From: Streptomyces sp. NRRL F-5126
Lineage (GTDB): Bacteria > Actinomycetota > Actinomycetes > Streptomycetales > Streptomycetaceae
Direction: 5' to 3'
Assembly (NCBI RefSeq): GCF_000721265.1
Contig: NZ_JOFZ01000002.1
Coordinates: 310,001-374,000 of the forward strand
DNA: 64,000 nt
Under the pieces are notes generated by a model. It was not told the origin of the DNA. It ran no database searches and worked only from the letters and a program-made list of their open reading frames with translations. The position numbers and the translations under genes are program-made. Shown here piece after piece: positions 49,251 to 57,990 of this stretch (positions are counted from its first letter, which is position 1; every line of letters starts with the position of its first letter).

Positions 49251-49287
49251 CGGACGCGGCCCGCGGTGCGGCCGTTTCCGCCGCGGC

Positions 49288-50715
49288 TCAGCTCTGTGCG
49301 CCGCCGAGGTGGTGCACCCTGACCATGTTGGTGGTGCCGGGGACGCCGGGGGGCGAGCCCGCCGTGATGACCATGGTGTCGCCCTCGCCGAAGCGCTGGA
49401 GCTTCGACAGCTCCACGTCCACCAGGTCGACCATCTCGTCCGTGGTGCCCACCCACGGCACGACGAACGACTCGACGCCCCAGCTCAGGGCCAGCTGGTT
49501 GCGCGTGGACTCGTCGGTCGTGAACGCCAGGATCGGCTGGCAGGCGCGGTAGCGGGACAGCCGGCGCGCGGTGTCGCCCGACTGCGTGAAGGCGACCAGC
49601 GCCTTGCCGTCGAGGAAGTCGGCGATCTCGGAGGCCGCGCGGGCGACGGAACCGCCCTGAGTGCGCGGCTTGCGCCCCTCGACCAGGGGTTCGAGGCCCT
49701 TGGAGAGCAGCTCCGTGTCGGCGGCGGTGACGATCTTCGACATCGTCTTGACGGTCTCGACGGGGTAGGCGCCCACCGACGACTCGGCGGACAGCATGAC
49801 CGCGTCCGCGCCGTCCAGGATCGCGTTGGCCACGTCCGACGCCTCGGCGCGCGTCGGGCGGGAGTTGGTGATCATCGACTCCATCATCTGGGTCGCCACG
49901 ATCACCGGCTTGGCGTTGCGGCGGCACAGCTCGATGAGCCGCTTCTGCACCATCGGGACCTTTTCGAGCGGATACTCGACGGCCAGGTCGCCGCGCGCGA
50001 CCATGACGCTGTCGAACGCCGCGACGACGGCCTCCATGTTGGCGACGGCCTGCGGCTTCTCGACCTTCGCGATGACCGGGACCCGGCGGCCGACCTCGTC
50101 CATGACCTTGTGGACGTCCACGATGTCCTGCGCGTCCCGCACGAAGGAGAGCGCGACCATGTCGCAGCCCATCCGCAGGCCGAACCGCAGGTCCTCGATG
50201 TCCTTCTCGGACAGCGCGGGCACGTTGACCGCCGCGCCGGGCAGGTTGATGCCCTTGTGGTCCGAGATGACGCCGCCCTCGATGACCATGGTCCGCACCC
50301 GCGGGCCCGAGACCTCGACGACCCGCAGCTCGACGTTGCCGTCGTTGATCAGGATCGGGTCGCCCTTGGCGACGTCGCCCGGCAGCCCCTTGTAGGTGGT
50401 GCCGCAGATGGACTTGTCGCCCGCGACGTCCTCGGCGGTGATGGTGAACTCGTCACCGCGCACCAGCTCGACGGGGCCCTCGGCGAAGGTCTCCAGGCGG
50501 ATCTTCGGCCCCTGGAGGTCGACCATCACGCCCACAGCGCGGCCGGTGTCGGCCGCTGCCTGGCGGACGCGGTCGTAACGGCCCTGGTGCTCCTCGTGGC
50601 TTCCGTGGCTCATGTTGAGGCGGGCCACATTCATGCCCGCCTCGATGAGAGCCTTCAGCTGCTCGTAGGAATCAACGGCGGGGCCCAGTGTGCAGACGAT
50701 TTTGGAACGGCGCAT
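49288..50715 (-). CDS. pyk: Pyruvate kinase (475 aa)
   Basis: Converts phosphoenolpyruvate and ADP to pyruvate and ATP. N-terminal RRSKIVCTLGPAVDSYEQLK, NMSHGSHEEH, the active-site MVDLQGPKIRLETF, VIAKVEKPQAV with the catalytic Lys, VMVARGDLAVEYP and TQMMESMITNSRPTRAEASDVANAI. The length is full. It is the first gene of the row pyk, ackA, pta on the minus strand in genomic order, with a 74-nt gap to ackA upstream, matching the SCO5423-SCO5425 arrangement. Confidence 0.97.
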   Translation of the reverse strand: MRRSKIVCTLGPAVDSYEQLKALIEAGMNVARLNMSHGSHEEHQGRYDRVRQAAADTGRAVGVMVDLQGPKIRLETFAEGPVELVRGDEFTITAEDVAGDKSICGTTYKGLPGDVAKGDPILINDGNVELRVVEVSGPRVRTMVIEGGVISDHKGINLPGAAVNVPALSEKDIEDLRFGLRMGCDMVALSFVRDAQDIVDVHKVMDEVGRRVPVIAKVEKPQAVANMEAVVAAFDSVMVARGDLAVEYPLEKVPMVQKRLIELCRRNAKPVIVATQMMESMITNSRPTRAEASDVANAILDGADAVMLSAESSVGAYPVETVKTMSKIVTAADTELLSKGLEPLVEGRKPRTQGGSVARAASEIADFLDGKALVAFTQSGDTARRLSRYRACQPILAFTTDESTRNQLALSWGVESFVVPWVGTTDEMVDLVDVELSKLQRFGEGDTMVITAGSPPGVPGTTNMVRVHHLGGAQS

Positions 50716-50789
50716 GAGGCTGATCCTATCGGTTTGTTTCTACGCGGAATATTCCGACTGGCGGAAAGTACAAATGGGCGGCGCCCCGC

Positions 50790-52031
50790 TCAGGCGTGCC
50801 CTTCTGTGGCGCGTTCGCGGCCACTTCCGTGGGCGCCGGCGAGCGCGAAGGTCTGCTGTGCGATCTCCAGCTCCTCGTCGGTCGGAATCACGGCCACCGC
50901 GACCCGCGCCCCGTCCGGCGAGACGAGCCGGGGCCCGCCGCCGCGCACGGCGTTGCGTGACGCGTCCACCGCGAGCCCCAGGCCGTCGAGGCCCGCCACG
51001 GCAGCCTCCCGCACCTCCGCCGCGTTCTCACCGACCCCCGCCGTGAACACCACCGCGTCCACCCGGCCGAGCACCGCCAGATAGGCGCCGATGTACTTGC
51101 GCAGCCGGTGCGTGTAGATGTCGAACGCGAGGCGCGCCTCGTCGTCGCCCTCGTCGATCCTGCGCCGGATCTCGCGCATGTCGTTGTCCCCGCAGAGGCC
51201 GACGAGCCCGCTTTTCTTGTTCAGGAGTTCATCGATCGCGTCGACCTCCATCCCGGCCACCCGCGCCAGGTGGAACACCACGGCCGGGTCGATGTCCCCC
51301 GACCGCGTACCCATCACGAGCCCTTCCAGGGGTGTGAGGCCCATCGAGGTGTCCACGCACCGGCCGCCCGCGACGGCCGAGGCCGACGCTCCGTTGCCCA
51401 GGTGCAGCACGATCACGTTGGTGTCCTCGTACGCCCGGCCGAGCAGCTCGGCCGCCTTGCGCGACACGTACGCGTGCGACGTGCCGTGGAAGCCGTAGCG
51501 CCTGACCCTGTGCTTGTCGGCCGTGGCCCTGTCGATCGCGTACCGGGCCGCGTACTCGGGCATGGTCGTGTGGAACGCGGTGTCGAAGACGGCCACCTGC
51601 GGCAGGTCGGGGCGCAACTCGCGTGCCTGGCGGATGCCCAGCAGGTTCGCCGGGTTGTGCAGCGGTGCCACCGGCACGAGCCGTTCGATCTCGGCGATCA
51701 CGTTGTCGTCGATCAGCGTCGGCTCGGTGAACCGCAGGCCGCCGTGGACCACCCGGTGCCCGATCGCCACCAGCTCGGGGGAGTCGAGCCCGAGGCCGTC
51801 CCGCGCCAGCTCACCCGCGGCGGCCCGGAGCGCCGCGCCGTGGTCGTCGATCCGCGCCGTGTGCTCCCTGCGGGGGCCGTGGGACGGGGAGTGTGCGACG
51901 CGGGAGGCGGACTCGCCGATCCGCTCGACAAGACCCGTGGCCAGGCGCTCGCCCCCGTTCATGTCGAGCAGCTGGTACTTCACCGACGACGAGCCGGAGT
52001 TGAGGACCAGGACGCGGGCGGGGGTGCTCAT
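50790..52031 (-). CDS. ackA: Acetate kinase (413 aa)
   Basis: Interconverts acetyl phosphate and ADP with acetate and ATP. VLVLNSGSSSVKYQLLD at the N-terminus, HRVVHGGLRF, AVFDTAFHTTMP, YGFHGTSHAYVS, VLHLGNGASASAVAGGRCVDTSMG and VFTAGVGENAAEVRE are all present. ATG 52031 overlaps the pta stop, so acetyl phosphate enzymes are translated in step. The C-terminus is slightly extended (GSGRERATEGHA). Confidence 0.97.
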   Translation of the reverse strand: MSTPARVLVLNSGSSSVKYQLLDMNGGERLATGLVERIGESASRVAHSPSHGPRREHTARIDDHGAALRAAAGELARDGLGLDSPELVAIGHRVVHGGLRFTEPTLIDDNVIAEIERLVPVAPLHNPANLLGIRQARELRPDLPQVAVFDTAFHTTMPEYAARYAIDRATADKHRVRRYGFHGTSHAYVSRKAAELLGRAYEDTNVIVLHLGNGASASAVAGGRCVDTSMGLTPLEGLVMGTRSGDIDPAVVFHLARVAGMEVDAIDELLNKKSGLVGLCGDNDMREIRRRIDEGDDEARLAFDIYTHRLRKYIGAYLAVLGRVDAVVFTAGVGENAAEVREAAVAGLDGLGLAVDASRNAVRGGGPRLVSPDGARVAVAVIPTDEELEIAQQTFALAGAHGSGRERATEGHA

Positions 52032-54202
52032 GCTGACGTTTCCTCCTGTGCTGCCGGGACTGCCTGTGCTGCCTGTGCCTGGATCGCGGTGATCGCGACG
52101 GTGTTGACGATGTCCTGGACGAGTGCCCCTCGCGACAGGTCGTTCACCGGCTTGCGCAGGCCCTGCAGCACGGGGCCGACGGCGACCGCGCCCGCCGAGC
52201 GCTGCACGGCCTTGTAGGTGTTGTTGCCGGTGTTCAGGTCGGGGAAGATCAGCACCGTCGCGCGGCCAGCCACCTCGGACTCCGGCAGCTTCGTCGCGGC
52301 GACGGACGGCTCGACGGCCGCGTCGTACTGGATGGGGCCCTCGATGAGCAGTTCCGGGTGGGAGGCCCTGACCAGGCGCGTCGCCTCCCTGACCTTGTCG
52401 ACGTCCGCCCCGGAGCCGGACGTGCCCGTCGAGTACGACAGCATCGCGACGCGCGGCTCGACGCCGAAGCGCGCCGCCGTCGCCGACGCCTGCACGGCGA
52501 TGTCCGCGAGCTGCTCCGCGTCCGGATCCGGGTTGACCGCGCAGTCCCCGTACACGAGCACCTTGTCGGCCAAGCACATGAAGAACACCGACGACACGAT
52601 GGCGGCCGGTGGGCGCGCGGCGGCGCAGGCCTCTCCCGCGCCGCCCCGCGCGCCGGCCTCTCCCGCGCCGCGCGTGGCGCCGGTGCTCTTGATGATCTCG
52701 AACGCGGGGCGGATCGTCGCGGCCGTGGAGTGCACCGAGCCCGAGACCATGCCGTCCGCGAGGCCCGCGTCCACCATCAGCGTGCCGAAGTAGTTGACGT
52801 CCGCCACCACGTCGTACGCCAGCTCCACCGTCGCCCCGCGGTGCGCACGCAGCTGCGCGTACCGCTCGGCGAAGCCCTGCCGCAGCTCGGAGGCCGCGGG
52901 GTCGATCAGCTGCGCTCCGCCGAGGTCGGCTCCGAGGTCGGCGGCCTTCTTGCGGATGGTGTCCGGGTCGCCGAGCAGCGTCAGGTCGCACACGTCCCTG
53001 CGCAGCAGCACGTCCGCGGCGCGCAGCACCCGCTCCTCCGTGCCCTCGGGCAGCACGACCCGGCGGCGCAGCGCGCGTGCCTGCTCCAGCAGGTCGTGCT
53101 CGAACATCATGGGCGTGACGCGCCCGCCGCGCGCCACCGACAGCCGCTCGACGAGGCCGGCCGTGTCCACGTGCCGCTCGAACAGGCCGAGCGCGGTCTC
53201 CGCCTTGCGCGGCGTCGCCGCGTTGAGCTTGCCCTCCAGGGCGAACAGCCGCGCCGCCGTCGGGAAGGACCCCTCCGCCACCGAGATCACCGGCGTGCCG
53301 GGCGCGAGCCGCTCGGCCAGCCTCAGGATCGATGCCGCGGGCCGCTCGTCCATCGTGAGGACGAGACCCGCGATCGACGGCGTGGACGCCGAGTGCGCGG
53401 CAAGCGCGCCGACCACGAGGTCGGCCCGGTCGCCCGGGGTGATCACCATGCAGCCGGGGGTCAGCGCGCTCAGCAGATTCGGCAGCATCGCGCCGCCGAA
53501 GACGAACCCGAGCGCGTCACGCGCGAGGCCGGAGTCGTCGCCGAGCAGGACCGTCCCGCCCAGTGCCCTGGTGACCTGGGCGACGGTCGGCGCCGCGAGC
53601 GCCGGGTGGTCGGGCAGCACGTAGCACGGCGCGGGCACCTGCACGCGCAGGCCCTCGGCGATCGCGTCGCGGTCGCCGGCCGCGACGCGGTTGACCACCA
53701 GGCCCATCACGTCGCAGCCGAGCGCCTCGTAGGCACGGAACGCGTTGCGCGCCTCGGCACGCACCGACTCGGGGCCCTGGTCCTTGCCGCCCACCACCGC
53801 GATGACCGACGCGCCGCACTCGTTGGCCAGGCGGGCGTTGAGCGCCAGCTCGTCCGGCAGCTGCGTGGCCGCGAAGTCCGTGCCGAGCACGAGGACCACG
53901 TCGTAGTCGCGCGCCACCCGGTGGAACGACTCGACCAGTCGGGAGATCAGCTCGTCCGTGCCGCGCTCGGCCTGTAGCGCCGAGGCCGTGCCGTAGTCGA
54001 GGCCGTAGACCGTGTCGGGTTCCTGGGTGAGCCGGTAACGCGCCCTGAGCAGCTCGAACATCCGGTCAGGGCGGTCGTGGACGAGCGGCCTGAACACCCC
54101 CACCCGATCCACCTGCCGGGTCAGCAACTCCATGACCCCCAGCTCGACGACCTGCCTGCCGTCCCCGCGGTCGATCCCGGTCACGTACACGCCGCGCGCC
54201 AC
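52028..54202 (-). CDS. pta: Phosphate acetyltransferase with DRTGG and BioD-like N-terminus (724 aa)
   Basis: Transfers the acetyl group between CoA and phosphate. N-terminal P-loop-derived BioD-like domain (about residues 1-210, degenerate: VYVTGIDRGDGRQVVELG), DRTGG domain (about 210-320) and the PTA domain from about 365 (LLEQARALRRRVVLPEGTEERVLRAAD) to the end (YSTGTSGSG, LIFPDLNTGNNTYKAVQRSAGAVAVGP). GTG 54202 has GAGGGGAG upstream. Unusual: residues about 507-530 are a Gly/Ala/Arg insertion in the PTA domain encoded by an imperfect duplication. The gene is divergent from pfkA. Confidence 0.95.
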   Translation of the reverse strand: MARGVYVTGIDRGDGRQVVELGVMELLTRQVDRVGVFRPLVHDRPDRMFELLRARYRLTQEPDTVYGLDYGTASALQAERGTDELISRLVESFHRVARDYDVVLVLGTDFAATQLPDELALNARLANECGASVIAVVGGKDQGPESVRAEARNAFRAYEALGCDVMGLVVNRVAAGDRDAIAEGLRVQVPAPCYVLPDHPALAAPTVAQVTRALGGTVLLGDDSGLARDALGFVFGGAMLPNLLSALTPGCMVITPGDRADLVVGALAAHSASTPSIAGLVLTMDERPAASILRLAERLAPGTPVISVAEGSFPTAARLFALEGKLNAATPRKAETALGLFERHVDTAGLVERLSVARGGRVTPMMFEHDLLEQARALRRRVVLPEGTEERVLRAADVLLRRDVCDLTLLGDPDTIRKKAADLGADLGGAQLIDPAASELRQGFAERYAQLRAHRGATVELAYDVVADVNYFGTLMVDAGLADGMVSGSVHSTAATIRPAFEIIKSTGATRGAGEAGARGGAGEACAAARPPAAIVSSVFFMCLADKVLVYGDCAVNPDPDAEQLADIAVQASATAARFGVEPRVAMLSYSTGTSGSGADVDKVREATRLVRASHPELLIEGPIQYDAAVEPSVAATKLPESEVAGRATVLIFPDLNTGNNTYKAVQRSAGAVAVGPVLQGLRKPVNDLSRGALVQDIVNTVAITAIQAQAAQAVPAAQEETSA
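52628..52671. repeat. 17-bp direct repeat inside pta
   Basis: GGCCTCTCCCGCGCCGC occurs at 52628-52644 and again at 52655-52671. The 27-bp period keeps the reading frame and encodes the Gly/Ala/Glu-rich insertion of the protein (GEAGARGGAGEA). Confidence 0.85.
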
Positions 54203-54439
54203 GCCTGCTCCCCTCGTCCCGTCCACTCGCCCGGTTGGCCTCGGGCATGCCCCCTTGACAGTAACCCGATCAGATGCTTAGAGCGGGTGGGACGGGTGCC
54301 GTACGCGAAGGGGCGCCCGTGCGGTCGGGTGCGCGTGCGCCCGCCCCGCCGTGGCAGGATCGAGGCAGGCGGCCACCGTCCTGGCCGACACGGCCACCGC
54401 CCCGGCCGCCGCGAGCAGGAGCAGGAGACGACAGCGACG

Positions 54440-55465
54440 ATGCGCATCGGAATTCTCACAGCGGGCGGCGACTGCCCGGGTCTGAACGCCGTGATCCGGT
54501 CGGTCGTGCACCGCGCCATGGCCGAGTACGGGGACGAGGTCATCGGCTTCGAGGACGGCTTCAAGGGGCTGCTCGACGGCCACTACCGGCCGCTCGACCT
54601 CAACGCGGTCAGCGGCATCCTCGCCCGCGGCGGCACCATCCTCGGCTCCGCAAGGCTGGAGCGCGGGCGCCTGCGCGAGGCCGCCGAGAACTGCCGGGAG
54701 CTCGCCACCCGCTACGGCATCGACGTCCTCATCCCGATCGGCGGCGAGGGCACGCTCACGGCGGCCAGGCTGCTGTCGGACGCGGGCATGCCCGTCGTCG
54801 GCGTGCCGAAGACCATCGACAACGACATCCACTCCACGGACCGCACCTTCGGCTTCGACACCGCGGTCGGCGTCGCCACCGAGGCCATAGACCGCCTGAA
54901 GACCACCGCCGAGTCGCACCAGCGGGTGATGGTCGTCGAGGTGATGGGCCGGCACGCCGGCTGGATCGCGCTGGAGTCCGGCATGGCAGGCGGCGCGCAC
55001 GGCATCTGCCTGCCCGAACGGCCCTTCGAGGTCGACAAGCTCGTCAAGATGGTCAGGGAGCGGTTCGAGCGGGGCAAGAAGTTCGCGGTGATCTGCGTGG
55101 CCGAGGGCGCGCACCCCGCGGCGGGCAGCATGGACTACCGGCGCGGCGAGATCGACCAGTTCGGCCACGAGCGCTTCCTCGGCATCGGCAACCGCCTGGC
55201 CGCGGAACTCGAGCGCCGCCTCGGCACCGAGGCGAAGCCCGTCATCCTCGGCCACGTCCAGCGCGGCGGCACGCCCACCGCGTACGACCGCGTCCTCGCC
55301 ACCCGTTTCGGCTGGCACGCCGTGCAGGCGGCGCACCGCGGCGAATTCGGCAGGATGACCGCACTGCGCGGCAACGCCGTCGAAATGGTCCCGCTCGCCG
55401 AGGCCGTCACACAGCTCAAGACGGTCCCGGAGTCCCGCATGGTCGAGGCCGAGTCCGTCTTCTGA
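54440..55465 (+). CDS. pfkA: 6-phosphofructokinase, group III ATP-type (341 aa)
   Basis: Phosphorylates fructose 6-phosphate. MRIGILTAGGDCPGLNAVIR, the nucleotide-site PIGGEGTLTAA, GVPKTIDNDIHSTDRTFGF with the catalytic TIDND, VEVMGRHAGWIAL and GHVQRGGTPTAYDR. The Gly in GGEG at the position that is Asp in pyrophosphate enzymes indicates ATP as donor, while the Lys of PKTIDND is shared with the PPi/group III branch, as in the S. coelicolor enzyme. ATG 54440 matches the N-terminus; GGAGACGACAGCGACG precedes it. Divergent from pta. Confidence 0.96.
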   Translation: MRIGILTAGGDCPGLNAVIRSVVHRAMAEYGDEVIGFEDGFKGLLDGHYRPLDLNAVSGILARGGTILGSARLERGRLREAAENCRELATRYGIDVLIPIGGEGTLTAARLLSDAGMPVVGVPKTIDNDIHSTDRTFGFDTAVGVATEAIDRLKTTAESHQRVMVVEVMGRHAGWIALESGMAGGAHGICLPERPFEVDKLVKMVRERFERGKKFAVICVAEGAHPAAGSMDYRRGEIDQFGHERFLGIGNRLAAELERRLGTEAKPVILGHVQRGGTPTAYDRVLATRFGWHAVQAAHRGEFGRMTALRGNAVEMVPLAEAVTQLKTVPESRMVEAESVF

Positions 55466-55486
55466 CCGGCCTGGCATCCACGGGCC

Positions 55487-56194
55487 TCAGGTGCCGGCCG
55501 ATGTCCAGCGGTACTGCAGCTCCGGACGCCCGACCTGGCCGTAGCGTGGGCTGCGCTGCGCGCGGCGGTCCGTGACCAGGTGCTCCAGGTAGCGCCGTGC
55601 GGTGATCCGCGAGATGCCCACCCGCTCGGCCAGTTCCGCCGCCGTCAGGCCGGACGGCGACGAACGCAGCGCTGCCGTGACCGCGCGCAGCGTCGGCGCG
55701 CTGAGCCCCTTGGGCAGGGTGGCCGGCTCCGGTGCGCGCAGCGCGCCGAGCGCCGCATCCACCTCGTCCTGCCCGCCCGCCTCCCCGGCAGCCGTCCGGA
55801 ACCGCGCGTAGCGCACGAGCCTGTCGCGCAGCGTCCCGAACGCGAACGGCTTCAGCACGTACTGCACGACCCCCAGCGACACGCCCTCCCTGACGAGCGC
55901 GAGATCGCGCGCCGATGTGACCGCGACGACGTCCGCATGGTGACCGCTCGCGCGCAGCGCGCGCAGCAGTTGCAGCCCGTGCCCGTCCGGCAGGTAGAGG
56001 TCGAGCAGGATCAGGTCGACCGGCCGCTGCTCCAGCAGCCGCGCCGCCCGGGCCCGCGTGTGCGCGACGCCCACCACCGTGAACCCGGGCACGCGCTCCA
56101 CGTACAGCTGGTGCGCGTCCGCCGCCACCGGGTCGTCCTCCACGACGAGCACCCGTACCGGCCCGGCGGCGGGGCCCGCCTCCGCGCCGCTCAT
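55487..56194 (-). CDS. Response regulator, CitB/DcuR type (235 aa)
   Basis: Receiver domain (about residues 13-130) with the acidic pair VVEDD, phospho-acceptor Asp in LILLDLYLPDGHG, Thr in VVAVTSARD and Lys in YVLKPF. The C-terminal helix-turn-helix is GLTAAELAERVGISRITARRYLEHLV. ATG overlaps the stop of the sensor kinase gene (ATGA), so kinase then regulator form one operon. It is divergent from a DctA-type transporter, the probable target. Confidence 0.95.
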   Translation of the reverse strand: MSGAEAGPAAGPVRVLVVEDDPVAADAHQLYVERVPGFTVVGVAHTRARAARLLEQRPVDLILLDLYLPDGHGLQLLRALRASGHHADVVAVTSARDLALVREGVSLGVVQYVLKPFAFGTLRDRLVRYARFRTAAGEAGGQDEVDAALGALRAPEPATLPKGLSAPTLRAVTAALRSSPSGLTAAELAERVGISRITARRYLEHLVTDRRAQRSPRYGQVGRPELQYRWTSAGT

Positions 56195-57843
56195 CGTGTC
56201 ACCGCCGCCGCCTCGCCGCTTTCCGGCGCGACGCCGGCGGCCAGCGGCAGCCGCACCGTGAACTCCGCGCCCCCGTCGCTGCCCGCCGCGACGGCGACAC
56301 TGCCGCGCGCCCGGTGCACCGCCTGCCGCACCAGCGCGAGCCCGAGGCCCCTGCCGGGCCCGTTGGTCGACCAGCCGCGCCGGAAGACCTCCTCCACCAC
56401 GCCGGGCGCCACCCCGGGACCGGTGTCGCGCACCCGCAGCAGCAACTCGCCCACCTCCTCGTCGGCCAGAGCCGTCACCGTCACCCGCGCAGGCCCGGCG
56501 GCCGCCTCCCCGTCGACCGACGCCGCCTCCACGGCGTTGTCCACGAGATTGCCGAGGATCGTCACCAGATCGCGGGTCGAGAGGGCGGCGGGCAGCACCC
56601 CGTCGTCCATCCGGCTGTCCGGCGCGAGCACCAGCTCCACCCCGCGCTCGTTCGCCTGCGCCGCCTTGCCGAGCAGCAGCGCCGCAAGCACCGGCTCACC
56701 CACGGCACCGACCACCTGGTCCGTCAGCTCCTGCGCCAGCTCCAGCTCCGACGTGGCGAACTCGACGGCCTGGTCGACCCGGCCCAGCTCGATCAGCGAC
56801 ACCACCGTATGCAGCCGGTTGGCCGCCTCGTGGGCCTGCGAGCGCAGGGCCTCCGTGAAACGGCGCTCGGAGTCGAGCTCACCGGAGAGCGCCTGCAACT
56901 CGGTGCGGTCGCGCAGCGTCACGACCGTACCGCGGCGCTCGCCTCCCACCACCGGGCGGGTGTTGACGACGACGACCCGCTCGTCCGTCAGGTGCACCTC
57001 GTCCACCCGGGGTTCGGAGGCCAGCAGCGCCCCCGTCAGCGCGGGAGGCAGCCCAAGCTCGGCCACCGGCCTGCCCACCGCGGACTCGTCGAGCCCGAGC
57101 AGCTCCCTCCCCGCGTCGTTGACCAGGGCGATCCTCCGCCCGCCCTCCAGCATCAGCAGCCCCTCACGCACCGCGTGCAGCGCGGCCTGGTGGTAGTCGT
57201 ACATCCGGCTCAGGCCCGTCGCGTCCATGCCGTGGGTGTGCCGGCGCAGCCGTCTGTTGATCACGTACGTGCCGAGCGCACCGAGCAGCAGCGCAGCGCC
57301 CGCCGCCACCGACAGCACCTTGAGCTGCCCCATCACCTGCGTGGATATCCGCTCCACGGTGATCCCCACACTGACCAGGCCGACGATCCTGCCCCCGTCC
57401 CTGATCGGTGTGACCGCGCGCGTGGACGGGCCGAGCGTGCCCGTGTACGTCTCGGTGAACGTCCTCCCGCGCAGGGCCGGCGCCGTGGTGCCGATGAAGT
57501 GCCTGCCTATCTGCGCGGGGTCCGGGTGCGTCCAGCGGATGCCGTGCGGATCCATGACCGTGATGAAGTCCACCTTCGTGTCGTGCCGCACGCGCTCCGC
57601 GTACGGCTGGAGCTCCGCCGTCGGGTCCTTCGTGCGGATAGCGGCGCGCACCGACGGCGAATCGGCCACCGAGCGCGCCGCGATCAGCACCTCGCGCCGC
57701 GCCGTCTCCCGCGCCTGCGACCGGTCGTTGACGAACGCGAACACGGCGCACCACGCGACGATCACCGCGATGAGCACGGCCTGTACCGCGAAGAGCTGGC
57801 CGGCCAGACTGCGCGGCTTGCGCGCCGCGTGGAAGGAGGACAT
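56191..57843 (-). CDS. Sensor histidine kinase, CitA/DcuS type (550 aa)
   Basis: Membrane sensor for carboxylates by family. Membrane segment one (LFAVQAVLIAVIVAWCAVFAF), an extracytoplasmic sCache/PASC domain (about residues 40-180: VDFITVMDPHGIRWTHPD, GTLGPSTRAVTPI), segment two (VLSVAAGAALLLGALGTYVI), a cytoplasmic PAS region, the DHp-like SPOB_a helix LRSQAHEAANRLHTVVSLIE carrying the phospho-His, and an ATPase domain with LGNLVDNAVEAAS, RDTGPGVAP and GRGLGLALVRQ. ATG 57843 follows GGAGAC; the 40 upstream codons are rejected. Operon with the response regulator. Confidence 0.95.
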   Translation of the reverse strand: MSSFHAARKPRSLAGQLFAVQAVLIAVIVAWCAVFAFVNDRSQARETARREVLIAARSVADSPSVRAAIRTKDPTAELQPYAERVRHDTKVDFITVMDPHGIRWTHPDPAQIGRHFIGTTAPALRGRTFTETYTGTLGPSTRAVTPIRDGGRIVGLVSVGITVERISTQVMGQLKVLSVAAGAALLLGALGTYVINRRLRRHTHGMDATGLSRMYDYHQAALHAVREGLLMLEGGRRIALVNDAGRELLGLDESAVGRPVAELGLPPALTGALLASEPRVDEVHLTDERVVVVNTRPVVGGERRGTVVTLRDRTELQALSGELDSERRFTEALRSQAHEAANRLHTVVSLIELGRVDQAVEFATSELELAQELTDQVVGAVGEPVLAALLLGKAAQANERGVELVLAPDSRMDDGVLPAALSTRDLVTILGNLVDNAVEAASVDGEAAAGPARVTVTALADEEVGELLLRVRDTGPGVAPGVVEEVFRRGWSTNGPGRGLGLALVRQAVHRARGSVAVAAGSDGGAEFTVRLPLAAGVAPESGEAAAVTR

Positions 57844-57931
57844 GGGGCAAGTCTCCACGTTTCCCCGCCGGAGGCGTCCGCGTTGTCCACAGGCACTGGC
57901 CGGAAATCGTATGAACGAAATGAACATAAGG

Positions 57932-57964
57932 GTGACCGGGGTCACAGGGCGGTGGATAGTCACC
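57932..57964. promoter_or_regulatory. Two dyads between the sensor kinase and dctA
   Basis: GTGACC-GG-GGTCAC (57932-57945) and GGTG-N6-CACC (57951-57964) lie 28-60 nt upstream of the transporter GTG. They are good candidates for the response-regulator binding site. Confidence 0.5.
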
Positions 57965-57990
57965 GGGACCCCGAGTCAAGGAGGACACAG

